A DNA stretch of 64,000 bases from Trueperella abortisuis (GTDB lineage Bacteria; Actinomycetota; Actinomycetes; Actinomycetales; Actinomycetaceae), in the NCBI RefSeq assembly GCF_030811095.1, contig NZ_JAUSQL010000001.1, positions 868,001-932,000 on the forward strand, in the 5' to 3' direction. Position numbers and translations under genes: made by a program. Positions 8,698-18,753 of this stretch are shown here, piece after piece (the stretch's first letter is position 1; each line of letters opens with the position of its first letter). A model generated the notes under the pieces. That model was not told the DNA's origin. It ran no database searches and saw only the letters and a program-made list of their open reading frames with translations.

Positions 8698-11328
8698 TTA
8701 CGCGCTGAATTCGAAGGCTGTGACCTGCGGTTCTACCACGTCGGCCTCGACCACCGTCAGCTCGCCTTCGACGTGGGCGGCGGAGAGGATCTCGGCGCGC
8801 ACCAGCTCGAGCGACTCGGCGGTGCCAGCGGGGATCTCCAGCGTGACGGAGGAGAAGGCTGTGCGCTGGGAGACCTTCTGCTCGGACTTGACCTTGCGAA
8901 GCGCCGCCAGCGCGGTGCCGGCCAGTGCTACCAGCTCGGGATCGCCCGAAGTGGCCAGCGACTCAGGCGTGGGCCACGCGGCGCGGTGGACCGAGCCCTC
9001 GCGGTACCAAGACCAGACTTCCTCGGTGGCGTAGGGGAGCACCGGGGCGAAAAGACGCAGGAAGGTGTCGACCGCCAGGTTGAGGGCCACACGCGCTGAA
9101 CGGACCCGCCCCGCGTGCCCGGCGGCGCTGTAGGCCCCGTCACGATCGTAGGCGCGGTCCTTGACCAGCTCGAGGTAGTCATCGCAAAACGTCCAGAAGC
9201 AGCTTTCGGTCAGCTCCAGGGCGCGAGTGTGGTCGTAGGCCTCGAAGCTAGCCGTGGCGCGCTCGACGACGTTGGAAAGCCCGGCGAGCATCGCCCGGTC
9301 AAGCGGCTCCGTGACGGCGCCAAGGTCAAGATCGACCCGGCCCTGCCCGCCCATGCCAAGCGCGAACTTGGAGGCGTTGAGCACCTTCATTGCCAGGCGA
9401 CGCCCGATCTTCATCTGCTGCTCGTCGAAAGCGGCGTCCGTGCCGAGGCGGGCGGAAGCTGCCCAATAGCGCACCGCATCCGAACCGTGCTTCTCCAGCA
9501 GGCTCATCGGGGTCACCACGTTGCCCTTCGACTTCGACATCTTCTTGCGGTCCGGGTCGAGGATCCAGCCCGAAATCGCCGCGTGCTTCCACGGCAGGCC
9601 GCCGAACTCGAGGTGGGCGCGCACCACCGTGGAGAACAGCCACGTGCGGATGATGTCCTGGCCCTGCGGGCGAAGGTCCATCGGGTAGACCTGGCTAAAC
9701 AGCTTCTCGTCCGTCAACCAGCCGCCCGCTACCTGCGGCGACATCGAGGAGGTCGCCCACGTGTCCATGATGTCCACCTCGCCGACGAAGCCGCCCGGCT
9801 CCCCGCGCTGAGATTCGTCAAATCCCGGGGGAGTATCGGAGGACGGGTCAACCGGGAGCATGTCCTCGGTGGGCAACAGCACGGCGTCGTAATCGACGTC
9901 GCCCGCCTCGCTCACCTTGTACCACACCGGCAACGGGACGCCGAAGAAACGCTGGCGAGAGATCAGCCAGTCGGTGTTCAGGCCCTCCACCCAGTTGTTG
10001 TAGCGCACCCGCATGAAGTCGGGGTGAAAGTCCAGCTGCTCGCCGCGCTCGAGCAGGTTCTCGCGCAACTCCTTGCCATTCGACTCGGTGTAAGCCCGGC
10101 CGCCGTTGCGAATGTACCACTGGCGGGAGGGAACGATCTCGAGCGGCTTGTCGCCCTTCTCGAAAAAGTTCGTCATACGGGTGGTCGGCTTGACCTCGCC
10201 GATCATCTCTCCCGTCTCCTGCAACGTTTCGACCAGCACCTTACGCGCGGTGAACGTGGTGGCCCCGGCCATCGCGGCGAAGGTCTTCCGGCCAAGATCC
10301 GAGGTAATCCACTCCGGCGTCTCGCGCACGAGGCGCCCGTCCTTGCCCAGGACCGTGCGCATCGGCAGGCCAAGCTCGCGCCACCACTGCACGTCGGTCA
10401 GGTCGCCGAACGTACAGCACATGACGATGCCCGAGCCCTTGTCGATCTCCGCCATCGGGTGAGGAAGAATCGGCACCTGCACGCCGAAGACCGGCGTGAT
10501 CGCAGTCTTGCCGAAGAGGTGCTGGTAGCGCTCGTCGTCGGGGTGGGCGATAACGGCCACGCACGCGGGCAACAGCTCGGGGCGGGTGGTCTCGATGGTG
10601 ACGTCCCCGTCCGGGGTGTGGAACTGGAGCGAGTGGTAGGCACCCGGATACTCGCGCGCCTCAAGCTCGGCCTGGGCAACCGCGGTCTGGAACGTGACAT
10701 CCCACAGGCCCGGCGCCTGCGCCTGGTAGGCCTCCCCGCGCTGAACGTTGCGGATGAAGGCAGCTTGGGCAACCTTCTGGGCCTTCATCCCGATCGTCTG
10801 GTAGTTCTGTTTCCAATCCACCGACAGGCCGAGGTAGCGCCACAGCGCCTCGAACTGCTTCTCGTCAGCCTCGGTCAGCTTCCAGCACAGCTCGATAAAG
10901 TTACGCCGCGAGATGGGCAACTGATCGGCGTACTTGATCGACTTGCCGTCCCCGCCGTCGTGCGGGGGAACAAAATCCTCCACATAGGGCAACGACGGGT
11001 CGCAGCGCACACCGTAGTAGTTTTGCACGCGACGCTCGGTGGGCAGCCCGTTGTCATCCCAGCCCATCGGGTAGAAGACATTCATGCCGCGCATGCGCTT
11101 ATAGCGGGCGAGGACATCCGTGTGCGTGTAAGAGAAGACGTGACCGACGTGCAACGAGCCCGATACCGTGGGCGGAGGGGTATCGATCGAGTAAACCGCC
11201 TCCCGGGTGGTCTCCGTGTCGAAGGAGTAGGTGCCCTCCTCGTCCCAGGCCGTGCCCCAACGGTTCTCAAGGCCGTCCAGGCTCACCTTGGCCGGCACGT
11301 GGGCTGATGTGCGCAGTGATTCAGTCAT
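8698..11328 (-). CDS. valS: Valyl-tRNA synthetase
   Basis: Class I aminoacyl-tRNA synthetase charging tRNA-Val, 876 residues. The HIGH-type motif is HVGH at 60-63 (SGSLHVGHVFSYTH). The KMSKS loop is intact near residue 595 (KKMSKSKGNVVTP). The large editing (CP1) insert and the anticodon-binding domain follow. I chose ATG 11328 (MTESLRTSAHVPAKV) because that is where the sequence starts to look like ValS; an in-frame ATG at 11364 would add 12 unlikely residues. GGAAG lies about 9 nt upstream. No T-box is seen here, unlike at ileS. Confidence 0.96.
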   Translation of the reverse strand: MTESLRTSAHVPAKVSLDGLENRWGTAWDEEGTYSFDTETTREAVYSIDTPPPTVSGSLHVGHVFSYTHTDVLARYKRMRGMNVFYPMGWDDNGLPTERRVQNYYGVRCDPSLPYVEDFVPPHDGGDGKSIKYADQLPISRRNFIELCWKLTEADEKQFEALWRYLGLSVDWKQNYQTIGMKAQKVAQAAFIRNVQRGEAYQAQAPGLWDVTFQTAVAQAELEAREYPGAYHSLQFHTPDGDVTIETTRPELLPACVAVIAHPDDERYQHLFGKTAITPVFGVQVPILPHPMAEIDKGSGIVMCCTFGDLTDVQWWRELGLPMRTVLGKDGRLVRETPEWITSDLGRKTFAAMAGATTFTARKVLVETLQETGEMIGEVKPTTRMTNFFEKGDKPLEIVPSRQWYIRNGGRAYTESNGKELRENLLERGEQLDFHPDFMRVRYNNWVEGLNTDWLISRQRFFGVPLPVWYKVSEAGDVDYDAVLLPTEDMLPVDPSSDTPPGFDESQRGEPGGFVGEVDIMDTWATSSMSPQVAGGWLTDEKLFSQVYPMDLRPQGQDIIRTWLFSTVVRAHLEFGGLPWKHAAISGWILDPDRKKMSKSKGNVVTPMSLLEKHGSDAVRYWAASARLGTDAAFDEQQMKIGRRLAMKVLNASKFALGMGGQGRVDLDLGAVTEPLDRAMLAGLSNVVERATASFEAYDHTRALELTESCFWTFCDDYLELVKDRAYDRDGAYSAAGHAGRVRSARVALNLAVDTFLRLFAPVLPYATEEVWSWYREGSVHRAAWPTPESLATSGDPELVALAGTALAALRKVKSEQKVSQRTAFSSVTLEIPAGTAESLELVRAEILSAAHVEGELTVVEADVVEPQVTAFEFSA

Positions 11329-11397
11329 AACGATATTCTTCCACGATCGGCGAGGCCCGGTCACGTTCGCCGGTGTGAGGTTAGGCGGTGCGGGCGT

Positions 11398-11403
11398 TAT
11401 AGT
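11398..11403 (+). promoter_or_regulatory. -10 box of a leaderless promoter (CofE-like gene)
   Basis: TATAGT ends 6 nt before ATG 11410, which would put transcription start at or beside the A of the start codon. No Shine-Dalgarno sequence is present. Confidence 0.55.
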
Positions 11404-11409
11404 TCGGGC

Positions 11410-11943
11410 ATGACTTCACTGCAGGCCGTGGCGGTACCCGGCATCCCGACACTGACCAGTGGCGACGACGTCGCCGCCGTCATCTCACCCCACCTCGCGG
11501 GGCTGACCTGGCCCGACGGCTCGACCGGCTTGCGCGGGGAGGACATCGTGGTCATCGCGGGCAAGATCGTGGCCAAGGTCCAGGGGCGGTGGCACCGGGC
11601 GGGTGAAGAGCCCGACGGTTTTCGCACACGCGCCGGCATTCCCGACCAACTCGGCCTCAAGGCGCCCGTCGACCTGAAGAGGGAAGCCGGCCTGATCCGC
11701 CGCGGCCTCGCCGCACGCTTCGGCGGCCGCCCCGGTGTCATCATCGCCGGCTCGGCCAGGACCAGCGAGCCGGGAAGGGGAGTGCTCGACGTCGCCCTCG
11801 CCGCGGCCGGCATCGACGCGAAGCGGGAGGGCGGGGAATCCGTCATCGACGCGGTGGCCGCGGCCGCGGGCGTGTTGACGAGGCCGGGCTGCCCGGTCGT
11901 CGTCGTGCGCGGGGTCACAGACGTGTTGACCTGGGAAGACTAG
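11410..11943 (+). CDS. CofE-like protein (coenzyme F420-0:gamma-glutamyl ligase family), short form
   Basis: A 177-residue protein resembling the N-terminal part of CofE/FbiB ligases: EDIVVIAGKIVAKVQGR matches the family's D-V-x-V-x-x-x-K-x-x-S-K-x-E-G-R region, and GVIIAGSA and PVVVVRGVTDVL fit later strands. CofE proteins, about 245 residues, add glutamate to F420-0. This one is clearly shorter, and no fbiA, cofC or cofH gene is near, so F420 synthesis is not shown. It is divergent from valS. Its start looks leaderless. Confidence 0.65.
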   Translation: MTSLQAVAVPGIPTLTSGDDVAAVISPHLAGLTWPDGSTGLRGEDIVVIAGKIVAKVQGRWHRAGEEPDGFRTRAGIPDQLGLKAPVDLKREAGLIRRGLAARFGGRPGVIIAGSARTSEPGRGVLDVALAAAGIDAKREGGESVIDAVAAAAGVLTRPGCPVVVVRGVTDVLTWED

Positions 11944-11970
11944 CGCGGTTGGCGCACAGCGCTTGACGCT

Positions 11971-12789
11971 TTAGGCGGGCTTGACGCTTGAGGCCTGGCC
12001 AAGTTCGGCGTCGCGGGCGATGGCGGCGTTCACGGCGTCGATCACAGCCGGGGTGAAGCCGGAGGCTTCCATGGCGATCAGGCCCGCGATCGTGGTGCCG
12101 CCGGGAGAGGTGACCTGGTCGCGCAGGTCGGAGGGCGTGTGGCGGCCAAGCTGGTCAAGAACGAGCTGGGCCGAACCGAGCACCGCCTGGGCGGCGATCC
12201 GCCGCGCCTCATCGAGCCGCATGCCGGCCGCAAGGGCGCCGCGGGCGAGGGCGTCGATGTAGGTGTAGGTCCACGCCGGCGAGCAGCCGGCTATGGCGGA
12301 GAACGCGGCGAAGTCCTTCTCCGCGATGCGGGCGGTGAGACCCACCGCGGCGAATACCTGCTCCACGGCGGCCAGCTGTTCCTCGGTCACGGCGTCGTTC
12401 GCGCACAGCGCACTCATTCCGGCGCCGATCTGGCTGTTGACGTTCGGCATGACCCGGACGATCGGGGACCCTGCGGGGGCGTGGGCAGCGAGCGTGGCCA
12501 GGTTCAGGCCCGCCGCCACCGACACGATGACCTTCCCCTTGGGCTTGCCCAGCTCCGAGAGCACCTTCGCCACCGCGTGCGGCTTGACGGCGAGGATCAC
12601 AATGTCGGCGCCCTCGTAAACCTCTCGCGCGCTGGCGACGAAGCGCGCCCCGGTCTCATGTGCCTGGGCCTGCCCCATCTGTGCGTTTGTGCGGGTGAAA
12701 ATCACCTCATCGGGGGCGAGGACGCCCGCGGCGAGCACGCCGCGCAAAATTGCCCCACCCATGTTGCCGGTACCAACAAAACCGATCAT
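11971..12789 (-). CDS. proC: Pyrroline-5-carboxylate reductase
   Basis: A 272-residue enzyme for the last step of proline synthesis, reducing P5C with NAD(P)H. The Rossmann GxGxxG is at residues 6-11 (FVGTGNMGGAIL). The family signature near the C-terminus is SPGGTTIAGLIAMEASGF. AILAVKPH and the PNVNSQIGAGMSAL region also match ProC. GGGAGG precedes ATG 12789. It is a single-gene unit convergent with the CofE-like gene. Confidence 0.95.
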   Translation of the reverse strand: MIGFVGTGNMGGAILRGVLAAGVLAPDEVIFTRTNAQMGQAQAHETGARFVASAREVYEGADIVILAVKPHAVAKVLSELGKPKGKVIVSVAAGLNLATLAAHAPAGSPIVRVMPNVNSQIGAGMSALCANDAVTEEQLAAVEQVFAAVGLTARIAEKDFAAFSAIAGCSPAWTYTYIDALARGALAAGMRLDEARRIAAQAVLGSAQLVLDQLGRHTPSDLRDQVTSPGGTTIAGLIAMEASGFTPAVIDAVNAAIARDAELGQASSVKPA

Positions 12790-12898
12790 AGCTACCTCCC
12801 GTGTCTATCTCGCAGACTACTACGGATGCCGGCGCGGGGCCCGATACCCACCTACGGTCTGATCGCGAGATCAAGCGGGGGCGATTAGGGTGTGCTCT

Positions 12899-13990
12899 GT
12901 GAATCTTTTAAACGGTTGGGTGGTGCTAGGAATCGCCGCGTTCGCTATCGTTGCTGCCGCGGCTGGCTTCGCCTTCGTATCGATCCCCGGCAAGGGGTTT
13001 TGGCGGGGAGCCGCGCGCCTCCTCGTCATCGCTGTCGCGCAAGTGTGCGTGCTCGTCATGTTCGCTACCTTCGTCAACTACCAGTTCGGCTTCTTCCGCA
13101 ACCTCACCGAGGTGGCATCCTTCGCCAGCGGTAGCCCGGCCGAGGGCAAGGTTGAGCCGGTGAAGACCGACCCGACCACCACGCCATCCGAGCCGACGCC
13201 GGACCCGCGCTACGTCCTTTCCTGGGAGGAGTCCTCCGACCCCGGAATGGTTTCCGCGACTCTGGACGGGCCCGAATCCGGCATCACGGCCGAGATGCGA
13301 GCCTGGGTGCCGCGCGGCTACCCGCAGCCCGGAGTCGAGTACAACGTCATGCTCCTGTTGCCCGGCACGCCCGGCAACGCATCGGCCATCGCCCCGGCGA
13401 TCGGAGCGCCCGAGGAGCTTCAGAAGGCCATCGACGACGGGCGGCTTGCACCCACCATCCTCATCACCTCGGACATGAACTTCGGAGGCCGCGTTGCTAC
13501 CTGCGCCGACGTCGTCGGCGGTGACAAGGCCGAGACCTGGTTTGTTCGGGACGTGCCTGCCGCGATCCGAGCCAACTTTCAGGTCACCGACGACGCCACC
13601 GGCTGGAGCGTGGTCGGGCCATCGATGGGCGCCTACTGCGCGGCCAGGATCGGCATCCTCCACCCGGACGTCTACGGCAGCGCGGTGTGGCTTCACGGCA
13701 TAGACCTCCCGCTGGAGGACTCCTTCCCGAAGACGCCGGGGGTGTTGGAGAGCCAGCGCCTGTCGGCCCTCATCGCGGACGTGCCGCGCCAGGGCAACCT
13801 CATGTTCGTCTCTTCCACCGAGGATCCCGGCACCATTGGGGACGCCCAGGCTGTGGTCGACGCCGCACCCGACCCGTCCAAGATTTACCACGACATGCGC
13901 ACGAGCGGCTCACACGGCTGGGTTGTGTGGGTGAGGGAGTTTCCCGACGTCGTGGACTGGCTATCGACCGTCCAGAACGCAAGCAAGTAA
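12899..13990 (+). CDS. Membrane-anchored alpha/beta-hydrolase (esterase family)
   Basis: A 363-residue protein with two N-terminal membrane segments (about 8-27 and 39-60), a Pro/Thr-rich linker (EPVKTDPTTTPSEPTPDP), then an extracytoplasmic alpha/beta-hydrolase domain. The nucleophile elbow is VGPSMGAY with S242, and a late His is in SGSHGWVVW. The layout resembles the putative esterase/mycolyltransferase-fold proteins common in actinobacteria; no mycolic-acid function is implied. GTG 12899 is preferred to GTG 12890 because TAGGGT (12886-12891) sits 7 nt before it, the leaderless pattern seen elsewhere here. The small membrane protein gene follows after 10 nt, so the two are probably one operon. 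Confidence 0.8.
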   Translation: MNLLNGWVVLGIAAFAIVAAAAGFAFVSIPGKGFWRGAARLLVIAVAQVCVLVMFATFVNYQFGFFRNLTEVASFASGSPAEGKVEPVKTDPTTTPSEPTPDPRYVLSWEESSDPGMVSATLDGPESGITAEMRAWVPRGYPQPGVEYNVMLLLPGTPGNASAIAPAIGAPEELQKAIDDGRLAPTILITSDMNFGGRVATCADVVGGDKAETWFVRDVPAAIRANFQVTDDATGWSVVGPSMGAYCAARIGILHPDVYGSAVWLHGIDLPLEDSFPKTPGVLESQRLSALIADVPRQGNLMFVSSTEDPGTIGDAQAVVDAAPDPSKIYHDMRTSGSHGWVVWVREFPDVVDWLSTVQNASK

Positions 13991-14000
13991 GGAGCAAACG

Positions 14001-14270
14001 ATGTGGGAAGCGGGAAGCCCCTTTGGCCTGACGAGCCTCAAGCTGCTGGCAATCGTGGTCGCGGTCGGGGTGGCGTGCATCGTCGCTCTCCTGTGGCGGG
14101 CAAACCGAAGCGAGCGCCCGCGCCGCCGTTCGCAGGCCCTCGACGCCCTGCTCTACACGGGCGCAGTGGTACTGCCGGTGATGGCCGTGTTCATGCTGAT
14201 TAATCGGCTTGGCGACTTCTATAACTCCTTCTCCGAGTTGGCCAACCAGATCGCCGAGCTCGCCGGGTAG
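14001..14270 (+). CDS. Small membrane protein of unknown function
   Basis: 89 residues with two hydrophobic segments (about 13-31 and 50-66) separated by a basic loop (RANRSERPRRRSQ), and a short amphipathic tail. AAGGAG precedes ATG 14001, 10 nt after the esterase stop. I do not recognise the family. Coupling to the esterase suggests a shared envelope role. A short hairpin follows the stop. Confidence 0.7.
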   Translation: MWEAGSPFGLTSLKLLAIVVAVGVACIVALLWRANRSERPRRRSQALDALLYTGAVVLPVMAVFMLINRLGDFYNSFSELANQIAELAG

Positions 14271-14287
14271 CCCTCGCTTCGAGGGTT
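14269..14287 (+). terminator. Short hairpin at the end of the esterase operon
   Basis: CCCTCG (14271-14276) pairs with CGAGGG (14280-14285) and is followed by TTCTG. It is short, so it is a weak terminator at best. Confidence 0.35.
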
Positions 14288-14467
14288 CTGTTGTGAGCCT
14301 CTGTCGGCGGTTCTCCCGAGGATTTTGCCGAAAAGGCCCTAAAGGCGAACGGGAAACGGCAGGCTCATGCCCCGTGAACGCCCGGTCAGCTCTCGGCGTC
14401 GTGTGCCACGGCTCGTCCACGCGGAGGTCTGCCGCGCGGTAGGCTTGCCTTGAGGAAAGGAGTGGCC

Positions 14468-15202
14468 ATGACATCAGCACTGGTGACCGGAGCGTCGTCG
14501 GGAATTGGGGCGGCGGCAGTGCGTGCGCTTACCAAGGACGGGCTGCGCGTGATTGCCACCGCGCGCCGTGAGGATCGGCTACGCGCGCTGGCGGAGGAGA
14601 CCGGCTGTGAGTACGTGGCGGGTGACCTGCTCGCCGACGGCGTGGATGCGATCGGAGCCTACCTGGCCGAGCACGGCCCGGTGGACGTGCTCGTCAACAA
14701 CGCCGGGGGAGCGCTCGGCACCGACCCCGTCGGTGAGGGCAATGTGGAGGAGTGGCGGCGCATGTACGAACTCAACGTCCTTGCGAGCCTGAAGGTTACC
14801 CAGCTTGTGCTGCCCCACATGGAGGAAAGCGGCGGCACCCTAGTCTACATCACGTCGACGGCGGCTCATGACACCTACCCCGGCGGTGCGGGATACACCG
14901 CGGCCAAACACGCTGAGCGCATGATCCCGAACACTCTGCGCCTGGAGCTGGTGGGCAAGCCGGTCCGGATCGTCGAGATCGCGCCCGGGATGGTTCACAC
15001 CGAGGAGTTCTCCCTCAACCGTTATCACGGCGACCAGGCCGCGGCGGACAGAGTCTATGCGGGTGTGGAGGCTCCGCTCACGGCCGAGGACGTGGCGGAG
15101 GCGATTCGCTGGTGCGTCAGTCTCCCGCCGCACTTCAACGTCGACTCGATGATCATCCGGCCGGTCGCGCAGGCCTCGAACACGGTGGTGGCACGCACGT
15201 AG
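14468..15202 (+). CDS. Short-chain dehydrogenase/reductase (classical SDR, YdfG-like)
   Basis: A 244-residue cytosolic NADP-dependent oxidoreductase. TGASSGIG at 7-14 is the dinucleotide-binding turn, NNAG is present in VNNAGGALG, and the catalytic YxxxK is Y143/K147 (GYTAAKHAE), with the Ser in YITSTAAH. ATG 14468 follows AAAGGAG. VEIAPGMVHTEEFSLNRYHG resembles 3-hydroxy acid dehydrogenases of the YdfG type, but the substrate is not shown. It is followed by the T-box leader of ileS. Confidence 0.9.
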   Translation: MTSALVTGASSGIGAAAVRALTKDGLRVIATARREDRLRALAEETGCEYVAGDLLADGVDAIGAYLAEHGPVDVLVNNAGGALGTDPVGEGNVEEWRRMYELNVLASLKVTQLVLPHMEESGGTLVYITSTAAHDTYPGGAGYTAAKHAERMIPNTLRLELVGKPVRIVEIAPGMVHTEEFSLNRYHGDQAAADRVYAGVEAPLTAEDVAEAIRWCVSLPPHFNVDSMIIRPVAQASNTVVART

Positions 15203-15342
15203 CACGGTTCTCGCCCGCGCGCCCGCGGAGGGGAGAATCGACGGTGTTCTTTCCCGTGAGAGCAGGCGTACGCGGCCAAAATCACGTCCACCGCCCGGGC
15301 GTGACATGGCACCTTTGGGCGTGCCTGACTAAGATTGGTCGT

Positions 15343-15552
15343 GGCTTTGATCCGGCTATCACCGGGGAGCTTCCGGAAGAACGGCCCGAGCGGGCTCAGT
15401 AGAACCGGGCGGGTGGATCCGTCATCGTCCCCAATAAGCGGCGCAGCGAAGACTGTGCAAGCGAGGTGGTACCGCGGCGCAAGTCGCCCTCGCCGAGTAA
15501 CTTCAGGAAGAACTGGAGTGCGTCGGCGGGCGTGCTCCAGGTGAGGAGAGAA
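15343..15552 (+). promoter_or_regulatory. T-box leader of ileS (isoleucine tRNA sensor, probably translational)
   Basis: The T-box sequence GGTGGTACCGCGG is intact at 15465-15477. Its TGGT bulge can pair with the ACCA end of uncharged tRNA-Ile. The flanking GCGAG (15461-15465) and CTCGC (15489-15493) pair, as in the antiterminator/antisequestrator helix. Upstream, ATC at 15358-15360 is a specifier-codon candidate matching Ile. A 10-bp hairpin (15513-15522 with 15531-15540, some G-T pairs) ends just before the ribosome binding site GAGGAG (15543-15548). No T-run terminator is visible, so control is more likely at translation initiation, as known for actinobacterial ileS T-boxes. The 140 bases before it hold nothing I recognise. 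Confidence 0.85.
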
Positions 15553-18500
15553 ATGACCAGCCGAAAGTACCCCTTGCATCGTGATGGCGAGGCCGTGGCC
15601 TCCCCGAATTTCCCCCAGCTTGAGGAAGATGTCCTCGCCTACTGGGAGAAGGATGACACGTTCCAGGCCTCCATCGACCAGCGCACCGGCGACGAGTTCG
15701 TCTTTTACGACGGCCCGCCGTTCGCCAACGGCCTGCCCCACTACGGCCACCTCTTGACCGGATACGTCAAGGACGTCGTCGCCCGCTATCAGACCCAGCG
15801 GGGCAAGAGGGTTGACCGCGAATTCGGCTGGGATACCCACGGTCTGCCCGCCGAGCTTGAGGCAGAAAAGGTGCTCGGCATCGAGGACAAGTCCGAGATC
15901 GAGAAGATGGGCATCGAGAAGTTCAACGATGCCTGCCGAACCTCGGTGCTGACATACACCAAGGAGTGGAAGGAATACGTCACCCGCCAAGCGCGCTGGG
16001 TCGATTTCGACAACGGCTATAAGACGCTCGACCCCACGTTCATGGAGTCGGTCATCTGGTCCTTTAAGACGCTATGGGATAAGGGCCTCGTCTACGAGGG
16101 CTATCGCGTGTTGCCCTATTGCTGGAACGACCAGACCCCGCTGTCCAACCACGAACTGAAGATGGACGACGACGTCTACCAGGATCGTCAGGATCAGACC
16201 GTGACGGTGGGCTTGCGCCTCGAGTCGGGCGAGTTGGCCCTCATTTGGACGACGACGCCGTGGACGTTGCCGTCCAACCTTGCCATCGCCGTCGGCCCGG
16301 AGATTGACTACGTGTGCGTGCGCCCCGCAGATGGTCCGCTTGCCGGGCAGGACGTGCTGCTGGCAAAGGCGCGCCTCGCCGCATACGCCAAGGAACTTGG
16401 CGAGGAGCCGCAGGTAGTGGCCGAGTACAAGGGCGCTGACCTGCAGGGCAAGAAGTACTACCCGATCTTCGATTACTACACGCGCGAGGGCGACAAGCCG
16501 GGGCCGAACGCCTGGCAGATCCGCACGGCGGACTATGTCTCCACCGAGGATGGCACCGGTCTGGTCCACATCGCCCCCTACGGTGAGGACGACATGTTCG
16601 TGCTTGCCGAGGCGGACATCAAGGTGGTCGAGACCGTCGACCCGGCGGGCAAGTTCTTCCCCAATATCAGCGACTACGCCGGGCTTAACGTCTTCGATGC
16701 CAACCGCCCGATCATGAACGATCTGCGCGATGGCACAGGCTCCCAGGAGCGCATCCCGGCCGAGCGCCGCTCGGTGCTGGTGCGCGAACAGTCCTACGTG
16801 CACTCCTACCCGCACTGCTGGCGCTGCCGCAAGCCCCTCATCTACAAGCCCGTAACCTCCTGGTTTGTGGCCGTCACCCAGTTCCGTGACCGCATGGTCG
16901 AGCTCAACCAGCAGATTACCTGGCAGCCGGAGCATATCAAGGACGGCATTTTCGGTAACTGGTTGGCTGGCGCCCGCGACTGGTCGATCTCCCGAAACCG
17001 CTACTGGGGCACCCCGATCCCCGTGTGGAAGTCGGACGATCCGGCCTACCCGCGCATCGACGTATACGGTTCGTTTGCCGAGCTGGAGGCCGACTTCGGT
17101 CGCCTCCCAGTTGGCCCGGACGGGCAGCCGAACCTGCACCGGCCCTACATCGATGAGCTGACCCGCCCCAACCCGGACGACCCCACGGGCAAGTCCACGA
17201 TGCGCCGCATCCCGGATATCCTCGACGTCTGGTTTGACTCGGGCTCGATGCCGTACGCCCAGAAGCATTACCCGTTCGAGAACCAGGACTGGTTCGAGTC
17301 TCACTTCCCGGGCGACTTCATTGTTGAGTACATCGGCCAGACCCGCGGCTGGTTCTACGTCATGCACGTGCTCTCCACCGCTCTGTTTGACCGCCCGGCC
17401 TTCACCTCCTGTATCTCGCACGGGATCGTGCTCGGCAACGACGGGCGTAAGGCCTCCAAGTCGTTGCGCAACTACCCCGACCCGATGGAGATGTACGACC
17501 AGTACGGTTCGGACGCCGTGCGCTGGATGCTCATGAGCTCCCCGGTGCTTCGCGGCGGCAACCTTGTGGTCAACGAGGAGGGGATCCGTGGGGCGATGCG
17601 CCACGTCATCCTCCCACTGTGGAACACGTGGTACTTCTTCGCCCTCTATGCTGGCACGTGCAACAAGGGGGAGGGCTACCTGGCTTCGCCGATCGACGTC
17701 AACGACGCCGGGGCGCTTGCGGGCCTCGATGTCATGGACCGCTACCTCCTGTCGCGCACGAAGCTACTGGCTGACGCCGTCAAGGCTGATCTTGATGGTC
17801 TGGACATCCCGGCTGCGACGCACAAGGTGCGTGGGTTCATCGACCTGCTGACCAACTGGTACGTGCGCACGTCGCGTGATCGCTTCTGGAACGAGGACAC
17901 GGACGCCTTCGACACGCTCTACACGGCCCTCGAGACCCTCATGCGGATCGCCGCCCCTCTCTTGCCGCTGGTTGCGGAGGAGATCTGGCGCGGCCTGACG
18001 GGCGGGCGCTCGGTCCACATGACTGACTGGCCGCAGTGGCCTGAGCATGTCGTCGACGCGAACCTGGTCGAGGTCATGGATGAGGTACGCGACGTCGTCT
18101 CGCACGCCCACTCGTTGCGGAAGGCTCATTCCCTGCGGGTGCGCCAGCCGCTGCGCTCCCTGACCGTAGTCACCGGCCTGGACCTGGCTCCGTTCACCTC
18201 ACTCATTGCCTCTGAGGTCAACGTCAAGGAGGTCAAGATTCAGACGGCCGAGGAATCGGGCCTCGAGGTGCGAAAGGAGCTCACGGTGCTCCCGCGCGAG
18301 TTGGATCCGGCCGTGCGTCGTCACACCTCCGCCCTGTTCAAGGCGGCCCGCGAGGGCGCCTGGGAGCTGGAGGGGGACCGGGCACGCATGCTTGTCGATC
18401 CTGTCATCGTGCTCGAGCCGGGCCAGTTCGTGGCCACGACGGCGGTGGAGGCCGCCCCGGGCTCGGTTGCCGAGGTGCTCGACTCGGGTGCGTTCGTGGT

Positions 18501-18753
18501 GCTCGACACCGTTCTTGACGAGGAGTTGGAGGCGGAGGGCTACGCCCGCGACGTCGTTCGCGCGGTCCAGGACCAGCGCAAGGCCGACGGCCTGCACGTG
18601 GCCGATCGGATCCGCCTGACCCTGCGGGTGCCCGATGAGCGAGTGGCGGCTGTTGAGGCCAACCTTGACATGATCGCCTCGGAGACCCTGGCCCGCGAGG
18701 CGAGCGTCGCCGGTGGTGGCGAGGGTATCGAAGTGACCGTGGAGAAGCTATGA
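15553..18753 (+). CDS. ileS: Isoleucyl-tRNA synthetase
   Basis: A 1066-residue class I synthetase of the large, eukaryotic-like type found in many actinobacteria. The HIGH motif reads HYGH (63-66, [14 protein letters not shown]). The KMSKS loop reads KASKS at 633-637 ([15 protein letters not shown]). The editing domain and a long C-terminal tail are present. ATG 15553 follows GAGGAG. It is regulated by the upstream T-box. folC overlaps its stop by 4 nt, so the two are coupled. Confidence 0.96.
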   Translation: MTSRKYPLHRDGEAVASPNFPQLEEDVLAYWEKDDTFQASIDQRTGDEFVFYDGPPFANGLPHYGHLLTGYVKDVVARYQTQRGKRVDREFGWDTHGLPAELEAEKVLGIEDKSEIEKMGIEKFNDACRTSVLTYTKEWKEYVTRQARWVDFDNGYKTLDPTFMESVIWSFKTLWDKGLVYEGYRVLPYCWNDQTPLSNHELKMDDDVYQDRQDQTVTVGLRLESGELALIWTTTPWTLPSNLAIAVGPEIDYVCVRPADGPLAGQDVLLAKARLAAYAKELGEEPQVVAEYKGADLQGKKYYPIFDYYTREGDKPGPNAWQIRTADYVSTEDGTGLVHIAPYGEDDMFVLAEADIKVVETVDPAGKFFPNISDYAGLNVFDANRPIMNDLRDGTGSQERIPAERRSVLVREQSYVHSYPHCWRCRKPLIYKPVTSWFVAVTQFRDRMVELNQQITWQPEHIKDGIFGNWLAGARDWSISRNRYWGTPIPVWKSDDPAYPRIDVYGSFAELEADFGRLPVGPDGQPNLHRPYIDELTRPNPDDPTGKSTMRRIPDILDVWFDSGSMPYAQKHYPFENQDWFESHFPGDFIVEYIGQTRGWFYVMHVLSTALFDRPAFTSCISHGIVLGNDGRKASKSLRNYPDPMEMYDQYGSDAVRWMLMSSPVLRGGNLVVNEEGIRGAMRHVILPLWNTWYFFALYAGTCNKGEGYLASPIDVNDAGALAGLDVMDRYLLSRTKLLADAVKADLDGLDIPAATHKVRGFIDLLTNWYVRTSRDRFWNEDTDAFDTLYTALETLMRIAAPLLPLVAEEIWRGLTGGRSVHMTDWPQWPEHVVDANLVEVMDEVRDVVSHAHSLRKAHSLRVRQPLRSLTVVTGLDLAPFTSLIASEVNVKEVKIQTAEESGLEVRKELTVLPRELDPAVRRHTSALFKAAREGAWELEGDRARMLVDPVIVLEPGQFVATTAVEAAPGSVAEVLDSGAFVVLDTVLDEELEAEGYARDVVRAVQDQRKADGLHVADRIRLTLRVPDERVAAVEANLDMIASETLAREASVAGGGEGIEVTVEKL

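Noticed and set aside
9115..11307. A 730-codon plus-strand open frame opposite valS
   Set aside because: valS on the other strand has full class I synthetase motifs; the antisense reading is low-complexity Arg/Ala/Val.
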